Assembly: GCA_030407315.1 (NCBI GenBank)
Contig: JALQPE010002041.1
Location: forward strand, 388,325 to 452,324
Origin: Asparagopsis taxiformis
Lineage: Eukaryota > Rhodophyta > Florideophyceae > Bonnemaisoniales > Bonnemaisoniaceae
Reading direction: 5' to 3'
Length of the DNA: 64,000 nt
Shown: in pieces, positions 56,044 through 64,000 of the stretch
Layout: each line of letters starts with the position of its first letter
How positions within the stretch are numbered: position 1 is the first letter of the stretch
Position numbers and translations under genes: made by a program
The notes under the pieces: model-generated
Databases searched by the model: none
What the model was told of the DNA's origin: nothing
The model's input: only the letters and a program-made list of their open reading frames with translations

Positions 56044-58317
56044 TCAACCATCCTCCATTACGCCAAAACCGTTATCAGCAGTGGCTGCATGGCGCCGCTC
56101 CATGCCCCCATACTGTGGGGCATTGATTTCGACATTCAGGTTTGCAGTCAGGTGTCCAGCATATGGGTCAACGACGAAAAGTTCTGCGCCAATTAGTCCT
56201 TGCGCAATCACACAATCCATTACAGCACCGAGGTTTGACGTAATATGCGATTGAATCCAATCCTCGGACACTAGAACAAGTGATGAGCAGCGGTTTACAT
56301 CATCAACGACATGAACAATTCCAGACCCCTCTCCGCTTTGCCACACTTCAACAGCCTCTCTCGTCACAGTACGGCTTGCAAACACATGCCGTGACTGTGC
56401 ACTAGTCCGCTGTTCGCTCTCGACAACGTCCGTTTCTTCCCTTGCTTGCGAGCCTTGGAGACAAGACATGCAGTACACCACCATACCAACTAATTGCTGA
56501 AAAGCTACCCCCACATATTGACTGTACCGCCTTGTAAACTCCTTCTGCCGTGCACCTCCTTTCCCCTTCGGTTCATCCAAACACTCCACAGTAGTCACTA
56601 GCCAAGCATCCAGGCGCGCCAGCGTTAGTATGCTCGTCTCTATGTCCATTACTTGTTCTGGTCGTATCGAATAACCCCTGAAGATGTCCAGCACATTCAC
56701 AGCTACTCGGTTGTTAAACCATGCATCACCATTCACTTCCATTTCGAAGCTGTCAGGAACCAAGCCTTTGCTGTATCGCAGCTCTGAGAACGGTGCCGTT
56801 CGCCACCTCCCCATATCCAAATCACCGTTACTTTCCCGTTTCAAAAGCTTCTCAGACGCTTCGCGCTTTTGTTCCTCTCGCTCGTCCATCTCAGCTCGCG
56901 TCGTCAGCATCGTGCATCTAGACATTAATTTCGTGTACCCCAGCGAACCGAACAATCTGTCCCTCGCATTACGCTTCCGTGCACTCATCACGTCGGACAG
57001 TTTCTGCGTCACCTTCACTTTCAATTCCTTGCTCCCCGCCACAGCCTCTTGACAGCACACAAGCTGCTCCTCATCGGAAAACACATCACACCACGGACTT
57101 TGACGCAGTACGTGTCGCACCAAGTCATTCAGCAGATCACTCTCGTCTCTGTGCGAAGGTGTATACCACTGCAGATTCTTGATGATATAGCCCGGAGGGG
57201 TAGCAATATATCCTACACCGTTTTCGCTCCAAAGTGCCCCTTCTACCGGCTCTACCTCGATGGTACGTCCAGTCCAACGTCTCTGCGTTTGTTCCGCTAT
57301 AGGGTCCAGCTCCATAGTCTCGTTCTTGCACCACTTTGTCAGGTTTCCTCAACCGCCCTAAGAACTCCAAGGTATTTCACAGGAATGGCTTTCTGTATTT
57401 TCGACTTACCGCCACCGTGATCACTGATTCTACCTGTTCTCGCAATTGCAGTAAGGCTGGCATTTTCCGCCTGCAGAGTCTTCACCTTAGCCTCCAACGC
57501 AACAATCTCCGTGGTGAGCGCCTTGTTTGCTATGTCCTGGCTAAACACTTTTTTTTTCCAGCTCCGCGATCTTCTTCTTCTGCGCATTGATGCGACTCGC
57601 CATTAAATCGATGGATTCCGGCGGATGCAACCTCTCTGCCCTCACCGTCCCCCCATCTCCCACGCTATCGGGAATATGATGTCCTCCATCGCCAATAGCC
57701 TGACGTCGCGGGGGCGTTACGCGCATATTTGGCACCAATGACACTCTGTTGTGACGAGGCCCGCACTCCGGCTGCTCTCTCCCCTCAGTACCACCTGACC
57801 GCCGATGATAGTTGGCATCCTGTGAACGTTGCTCAGAAACAACATCCCTTGCCGCTATCCTCGGGTCCCTGACTGCATTACCTGCTGGGGCTGATGTACT
57901 CGGCATAGTTGGCGCAGTGGGGGTCACAGCCTCCAGTGTCTCGCAAACCCCCGGCTGGGACTCCGTCTGCAGCACCTCCGCATCTGCCAACCCGGGAGGA
58001 ACTACCTTTGCCATAGCACTCTGCCGCAATTCCAACATGTTTTGAGCCACTATCATGTCATCATCATGATGTTCACTGTCCCTGCGAGCACGCTTGCCTC
58101 GGTCAAGCCCCATCTCTCTCCGCGCCGTTCCTCCTTCCTCACTTTCTCGCTGCGGATCCCCAGTTCTGCGCCGGTCCGTCTTGCGACTACCGGACCGCGG
58201 TTCAATGCTGCCGGTAGGCCCAGACCGCTTCTTCGCACGGGATTGTCGGGCACTCGATACAGCAGCTGCTGACCGGGTTTTTCTGGAGGCCCGGAGGCTT
58301 TGGAGCTTTCTTCGCAA
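56044..58317 (-). pseudogene. Companion minus-strand gene of the transposon, two frame shifts
   Basis: Three consecutive frames appear to be one gene of about 750 aa. The first part (58317-57541) is Arg/Ser-rich, nuclear-type, and enters a coiled coil (INAQKKKIAELEKK). The coiled coil continues in the next frame (57587-57339; EIVALEAKVKTLQAENASL). Then a third frame (about 57345-56044) carries a 423-aa domain with RRWTGRTIEVEPVEG, GVGYIATPPGY and SDVMSARKRNARDRLFGSLG. The first shift falls in a run of nine A, the second near 57345. I do not recognise the domain. The layout, disordered basic start, leucine-zipper-like segment and globular domain, suggests a DNA-binding accessory protein. It ends convergently with the transposase gene, 78 bases after that gene's likely stop at 55966. 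Confidence 0.45.
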
Positions 58318-58754
58318 TACGCGGCGGCATAATGAAGCTTTCCCGGAAGCGATGGAAGATTGAGTTGCACGAGATACAAAAAAGATTGCTGTATAGTGTC
58401 GGTAACCACAACGGTCTGCGATGAACGTTCAGGTCAAGTACCGGAAATACGCCAACAGTCCAGATTGTATACGGTAGGCAGTCATCAACAGTATTTAATG
58501 AGGTACAATTACAGCTGTCGAGCTAGGCCGCGAGCACCCCTATGTCCGGAAGACGTCCTGATTTGAATTAAAATTTGGGCTATTCTCAAAAACATGCACA
58601 TGTGAACATGTTTTTGAGATGGGGTGTGCCGTACGGCACAATCGACCGCCCAAATCGATGTTTTTTGCAATATTTTTTTTGCCCGAAATTTTAGAATTTC
58701 TGGGCTGGCCAGCAATGCAATCGAGCTGGACATCCACCGGACGTCCATTTCAGG

Positions 58755-59440
58755 TTGGTCGTGAGAGAGCGGGGCGGACCATGATGGAACAGGACCAAGA
58801 CCTGTCCCTGGCGTATTGAGCCTGATTGACCCTTCGTGAGACGCGATTTGGCTTACAGTTAGTGCTTACAGAAGCCAGTGATGGCCCCACTCGGGGCGGC
58901 GGCCGGTTCTGGGGCCGTTGTGGCCAAATTAGACACCCTGATTGAATTAAATTTGGGCTATTCTCAAAACATGCACATGTCGTTTTTGAGATGGGGGTGT
59001 GCCGTACGGCACAATCGACCACCAAATCATGTTTTTTGCAATATTTTTTTGTGCCAGAAATTTTAGAATTTCTGGGCTGGCCATGCAATCGCTGGACATC
59101 CACCGGACGTCCATTTCGGTGGTGCAGGAGCCGGGAATGATGGGACAAGGACCAGACTGTCCCTGGCGTATTGAGCCTGAATTGACCCTTCGTCAGACGC
59201 ATTTAGCCTTACGTTGCTAAGCAGTGATGGCCCCACTCGGGGCTGGCCGGTGCCTGGGGCCGTTGGGCCAATTAGACACCCTGATTTGAATAAAATTTGG
59301 GCTATTCTCAAAACATGCACATGTGAACATGTTTTTGATGGGGGTGTGCCGTACGGCACAATCGGCCGCCCAATCAAGGTTTTTTTACAATATTTTTGCT
59401 GCCCGAAATTCTACAATTTCTGGGCTGGCCAGTAATGCAT
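58755..59440. repeat. Decayed copies of the ~500-bp satellite unit
   Basis: Two units related to the array at 37030-38982 follow the right end at 58754, with many one- or few-base deletions, for example in the hairpin near 58970 and in the right-end block near 59090-59120. They share the GCGGGACCATGATG-type spacer of the first unit at 37030 rather than the spacer of the later units. Confidence 0.75.
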
Positions 59441-59906
59441 TAGCTATGTGCTCTAACCGATTCTAACAAGCAGAAAGAATCCTCTCCTTCATGACGATGC
59501 TCTCGAATTGAGTGCATGCAACGGACTCCCTCCAGGAGAACGACAAAGCATCGCTTTTGCAAGACTTTTCGTACGAAAATAATCGAAACACATATTTGAC
59601 TTTAACCTAACAGCTATCGCGAGCACCGTACTCAGCTAAATTTCCTCTGTAATTTCCTTCCTCCAACCAATCAATAGCCGCTTGGTCACAGGCTTAAAAG
59701 CCTTCCACTATTTGTCCTATCCATCGAAGAGGGTTCGATCCAGGCCTTGATGGGTGTGGAACCCGAGAACTTGAAAATGGAACATATTGCGACAGAGATG
59801 AGATGTCATTCTCTTTCGTTTACTTTTTTCTAACAGATTCTAAACGTCTACGCAGCGGAACGAACCCATGTCGTCCGTCCGTTTTCAGCCCGGTGAGATT
59901 TTTTTG
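59441..59906. other. Non-coding spacer
   Basis: About 470 bases without a supported gene or repeat. A GGTTCGATCC string near 59728 looks like a tRNA T-arm but lacks a cloverleaf around it. Confidence 0.4.
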
Positions 59907-60230
59907 CCATTAACGGAGGTGGAGGCGGCTATGGAGGAAGCCTGCGGTTCGGGTATTCTTTCCATTAACGGAGGTGGAGGTGGCGGCTTTGGAGGAAGCC
60001 TGGAGAACATGTGAGATGTCAGTACCCATGGATCACAAGAAAACATGTAGAGGTCCAGTTTGGATATTGTTGCCATTAACGGAGGCGGAGGAGGCGGCTA
60101 CGGTGGAAGCCTGGAGAGCATGTGAGATGTCAGTACCCATGGATCACATGAAGAACATGTTGAGGTGCGGTTCGGATATTCTTTCCATTAACGGAGGCGG
60201 AGGAGGCGGCTACGGTGGAAGCCTGGAGAA
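59907..60230. repeat. Gly-encoding tandem repeat, four units
   Basis: The block CCATTAACGGAGG, then GGAGG/GGCGG repeats and GAAGCCTGGAG recurs at 59907, 59962, 60073 and 60185 (spacings 55, 111, 112). In one frame it reads SINGGGGGGYGGSLE, but stops interrupt it between blocks, so it is a degenerate minisatellite or an eroded Gly-rich gene. Confidence 0.7.
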
Positions 60231-60529
60231 GAATAGAATAGTCCTATACCCATGGATCACAAGTAGACGTAGTTGGGCTCCTTTTCGAAGCCCATTCGTC
60301 TCTTGAATAAATTTAGCACCCAAATCATATACGATTGCCGAGTTGACACCCCGTATGTCTCGTTGGTAGAAATAGCAGGGGTTCCACCACTCAGCTGGCG
60401 GGAAGTAGTTACTGATTATATGAGATATGGCTTAGCTCCCGCCAAAACCGATAGCTCTGGGCTCAGGTTCTCCAAATGTGGTTATACGAATGTGTTCTGA
60501 CAATGGTAGAGACGAATATCTGCATCCTG

Positions 60530-60715
60530 CTTTGAATTAAAATTTGGGCTATTCTCAAAAACATGCACATGTGAACATGTTTTTGAGATGGGGGTGTGCC
60601 GTACGGCACAATCGACCGCCGAAATCGATGTTTTTTGCAATATTTTTTCTGCCCGAAATTGTAGAATTTCTGGGCTGGCCAGCATGCATCTGAGTCGGAC
60701 ATCCCCACGTCCAGT
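60530..60715. repeat. Isolated copy of the satellite / transposon right end
   Basis: It contains the hairpin, the GTGCCGTACGGCAC palindrome and CTGGGCTGGCCAGC of the ~500-bp unit, and ends in a diverged GGACATCCCCACGTCC. It lies directly upstream of the methyltransferase-SET gene and may mark an element boundary. Confidence 0.8.
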
Positions 60716-61039
60716 GGCCGTCCGGATGTCGCTCACCTGGTAAGCGTGAGGCACCTGTGTCAACCTATGTGACTGGCGGCCTTGCAGTACAACACTCAAA
60801 GGCAGGGAATCACAATCTTTTTAAAATTTTTTCTCTACCACGTATCCGTCACAACTTATTACCTACACCGGTTACGGGTTTCAAGACCTTTCCAGTGCTG
60901 TGTACCCGTATACTCTGTTCCGTTCGATATCAACCAGTGTTCCTCACGAAAGAGTGCAAACGTCACGAGATACGTCGTCAAATTTGACTGTCTCGCCGAG
61001 CGGTCGCCATCCTGTACCGAATTTTCCACTCATTCCATT

Positions 61040-64000
61040 ATGACGAATAAGCGCAGGCGCAACAGCAATCCGATCGTTGACGACGCAACCGTGCCAATTC
61101 TGCGCGAACCCGCTAGCCCTTGGGAGGATTCTAGTGACATGGGTACACGTCGAAACGTAGGTCGCGCCGCCCGCGAAACTACTCTCGCTGGCAAAGACTT
61201 CCTCCGCCTCTTGCTGGATTTATTCGCCCACTCAAGTTTCGCAGACTTGACGGACAAGCCGGGAGGTTTCACATACGCGGACCTTGGCGCTTGGGTTGCG
61301 CAGGGCACGGAAGAACAATTTGTGGCGCTGCAAGGTCGACTCAGCATGTCCTTCAGCGGTCGTTCGAAGAATGCTGGAGTCGAGGCGGATGTTGCCGAAA
61401 TCGTCATGGCAGAGATGAACGTTGAGCGAGCCAAGCAGATTGTTCGTCTGGCATTACCCATTGCCGAGTTTTCAAGACAGGATGAGCGTATCGGGCAATG
61501 GGTTGAGCACTGCATCCTTTCTGGGATCGTGCCGCAGACCTTCCTTATTGGATGTAACATGCTTCCTTCGCCACTACAGGCGCCGCAGCGCGGGGAACCA
61601 GCGCTTCGTTCTTGCTCCACCGGAAACGTTCGAGGTATTGATGTATTCCAAGCGTTGTCTATCATCCGAAATCACAACAAGAACCTGCCGCGTCGCCGAA
61701 TAGGAGATGCGGCCGAAGAGGGGGACGAAGCCGCACGCGTCCCAGCCCATCGGAAAAGCACTAATCGAGCTTGTTACGTGGTTCAAGTTTTATACCATGC
61801 TTGGACCGATGTGGCCTACGCCGCAAAGTTTTCCAGCTTCGAAGAGTTGATGGCGCCGTACATCATTTTCGACAGCAGTGAGCATTGGTTTGACGTGCTC
61901 GATGAAGGTCTATTCGCACCGATGGAGCAGAAGCTAGATCTCTACCACAACAAAGCTCCCCTATCTCATCCTGATGGATATGGTGGAAAAGTAGAGACAA
62001 GAACCAGTGCGCAGCACAGTGCATTTAGGGACCTTGTGAGGAGTTCTTCGACCGGTTGCAGTTTCTTATCGTCAACCCGGACCTGTACACCTGGCCGGAG
62101 TCCGACCGCTGGGGGGCACTGGAAATATACTTCTCAAGCGGAAATCCGGACAAGCTGCCAGCGTATTTTGACACCCTCGACGAAGACGTTATGGCTGTCC
62201 TCCGCCCGGCACCACAAGCCGCGGACGCAGAAAAGGTCCCCAAGCCGTTTGATGACACTCCCACTCGTCGCAACACAGGAGGGAGAGGTTTGGTTCCGTC
62301 GACAAGACCACAACCAGGCTTCAACTTGGACCTGGGAGGACCAGTCTTACTGCCCAAGGGCCGTCTCCCCCGTCACCGTCACCCCATGCGACAGAAGAGC
62401 AGGAAAGTGAGGGCAGGCTCTCGCAAAGGACTTTCTTTCGAAAATGAGTCAGTATGCCGGGTGTACGACGTCCCTTTCGAAGATTTGGTCAGTGCCGACG
62501 AGAGCCGAGAACACGTGCCCATCACGGGCAACGTTCAGCTCATTCTGACTGATCCGCCCTACAATGTTCGTCGTAAGAGGAACGATTCCAACTCTTCGTA
62601 CGACAGGCTAACTGCAGAAGATATGCAGGCTAGCATCGAAGTGTTTGACGAGCTGTTGCGCCCGGTGGCCACGGCATCGTGTTCCTGCTCGTTTTTGCAG
62701 TCTACGAATGGTTCCATTACTTGGAAACGTACAAAGGACCGCAGTCAGAGGCCCAACCGATACTGCTGCCAGTGATGACGGGTCGGATGAAGAAGAGGTT
62801 ACGTCCATGAATTCGGACTCCCCGCATCGCAGCACAGTGGCGAAGAAAGTGCGGATGAGGAGGAGGACGAAGGAGGAGGACGTCGTTCGGAATTCAGTTT
62901 TCTTCGTTGACGAGGTACCTCTGTTGTTTGTCCGACTACCTGGGCACCTCTATCAAATGCCGGGGCGGAAGAGGTACCAACGCATGAACATGGCAGAGGT
63001 CGCTATCCACTTCTGGAAGCGAGGTGTTCCGTTCAAGACCGAAGCGAGATGGTGGCCTATAGAACCACGGATACATGGACGGCACGTACCCGGCGTGGTG
63101 CAACGTCACCATCAATATGCCCGCCATCGATTCGAATGAGATGGTGTGGCGAACAAGAGCACAACCGGTGCTACGGTCAGAGTTCGTGCAGAGCAGAGAG
63201 CGTCGCTCTCATGATGGAGTTGATCAGCCAGCATTCACAGCCTGGTGATATTGTTGTCGATCCATTCTCTGGCACTTTCGCAACGGGAAAAGCAGCTATG
63301 AGCTTGCCTGAGCACCGTGTTTTCGTCGGCAGTGACATGGACAAATTGTGTGTGGTACGATCGCTTCCAAAGCTGTGTGCAGTCATGTCACGTGTAATTC
63401 TCTTCAAACAACACTGACATGAGGGTCACGACAGAAGCGAAACAGAGTGCTGAGAAGTTCTTGGCGTCCCCCTCTGTCACGATGCGTACGCAGAGGGAAC
63501 GCAATGATCATCGAACCCCCACCTGGCCTTCCCTGTACCAGAGGTTCCCGAAATATATTCGGCAGTACCTCTGGCAGCTGTGCCCAGAGTTCGATTGCGT
63601 CGCGCGAGCACATGGGAAACCGGTACATTATTGGCCACCTTCCCTGCGCCGCTGGTTGCAAACTGAAAACCCTCGCGTGATGCGGGCACACGATTGTGTT
63701 GCGAAAAAATTGAGCGTTCGACCATCGCTGATTAAGCATCCAAATGCAGAAGAGGGCTCTTCGCTGAACAGACATTTAATGTTGGTGACGAAGTATGTGC
63801 ATACTACGGAACTGTTGTGTACTCTGATATGAGCAAGGAGTCGATGAGGTTCGCGTACGGAGAGGGTCACATGGCGATAACGAAGGAAACATTCTTGATG
63901 TATGCTATCAAGCTGTATATGCAACAGCGGAGGACGACGAAAACATCGAGCATCCAATTTGGATTGTTCCGGCTCGTTCTGTTCGGCGCAGTTCATCAAC
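61040..64000 (+). pseudogene. Amino DNA methyltransferase (class beta) plus SET-like region, many frame shifts, cut by window end
   Basis: From the ATG at 61040 a ~330-aa N-terminal region of unknown fold runs to about 62035. The frame then changes, and motif IV (LTDPPYNV, DPPY at 62551-62562) follows with LTAEDMQASIEVFDELLRP; one base later GGHGIVF continues in a third frame. A linker (about 62740-63066) leads to FVQSRE (63191-63208) and then to motif I, GDIVVDPFSGTFATG (DPFSGT at 63259-63276), with a following RVFVGSDMD. The order IV then I is that of class-beta N6-adenine/N4-cytosine methyltransferases. After 63417 come PPPGLP, YQRFPKYIRQYLWQLCPEF and a SET-like stretch (IKHPNAEEG, FAEQTFNVGDEVCAYYGTVV, AYGEGHMAITKETF). 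The last bases read QFIN, like a SET R/QFIND motif. At least six frame changes are visible, so this is a degenerate gene or a badly polished sequence. Confidence 0.6.

Larger units (their letters stand above)
50188..58754 (+). mobile_element. Plavaka/CACTA-like DNA transposon, copy 2 (probably full length, 8.6 kb)
   Basis: The left end is the same as at 46939 and 35316. The proposed right end is the shared sequence ending in GGACATCCACCGGACGTCC and CATTTCAGG at 58754, which is an imperfect inverted match of the left end (reverse complement TGAAATGGACG versus GGAAATGGACG). Between them lie the subterminal minisatellite, repeats, palindrome, a transposase-like gene (+) and a companion gene (-). 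It appears inserted in copy 1. The right boundary is inferred from the non-autonomous copy and not proven. Confidence 0.5.

Noticed and set aside
59720..59760. tRNA-like T-arm string GGTTCGATCC
   Set aside because: No acceptor, D or anticodon stems could be placed around it, and the loop is one base short.

Overview
The window reads as nuclear DNA of a photosynthetic eukaryote with compact, intron-poor genes. A red alga is the most likely source, but this is inference. The supporting signs are a Ycf49-like gene (DUF3593 + DUF2499) with a transit-like leader, an ABCG gene with only three short GT-AG introns (78, 76 and 100 bp), eukaryotic genes such as PEX22-like and RAMP4/SERP1, and Ty3/gypsy, piggyBac and Plavaka/CACTA-like elements. 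No operons, CRISPR arrays, rRNA or convincing tRNA genes were seen.

Left part (1-14.9 kb) is ordinary gene space. In order it holds the Ycf49-like membrane protein (+), a Q/H/A-rich protein with a C4 metal-binding motif (+), an ABCG half-transporter (+), an extended SDR-fold protein lacking the usual catalytic pair (+), a PEX22-like peroxisomal protein (-), a coiled-coil protein (+) and RAMP4/SERP1 (-). The spacers hold little besides simple repeats.

Middle part (14.9-32.8 kb) is a tandem array with a 4572-bp period, about 3.9 units, almost perfectly identical. Each unit carries the body of an unrecognised 555-aa protein (+), a possible small membrane protein (+) and a secreted, very basic, eight-cysteine protein (-). 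Only the first copy of the 555-aa gene keeps its 5' end, because the unit junction lies inside its coding sequence. The last unit has three small indels, one of which changes the C-terminus of the Cys-rich protein, and it breaks off at 32815.

Right part (32.8-64 kb) is nested mobile DNA. It contains a frame-shifted piggyBac-type transposase; a probable 1.7-kb non-autonomous element; a ~500-bp satellite; a broken 2OG-oxygenase-like gene; a Ty3/gypsy element cut inside its integrase; and two copies of one Plavaka/CACTA-like element. The first of these copies cut the gypsy element, and the second apparently inserted into the transposase gene of the first. The second copy also carries a broken companion gene on the opposite strand. 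The window ends in a degenerate gene that combines a class-beta amino DNA methyltransferase (DPPY, then DPFSGT) with a SET-like region. Together with the oxygenase fragment this makes a set of chromatin- or DNA-modification-type genes within repeat-rich DNA, which I consider the most interesting part.

Many right-hand genes are broken by single-base shifts, several of them in homopolymers. True decay and uncorrected sequencing errors cannot be separated here.
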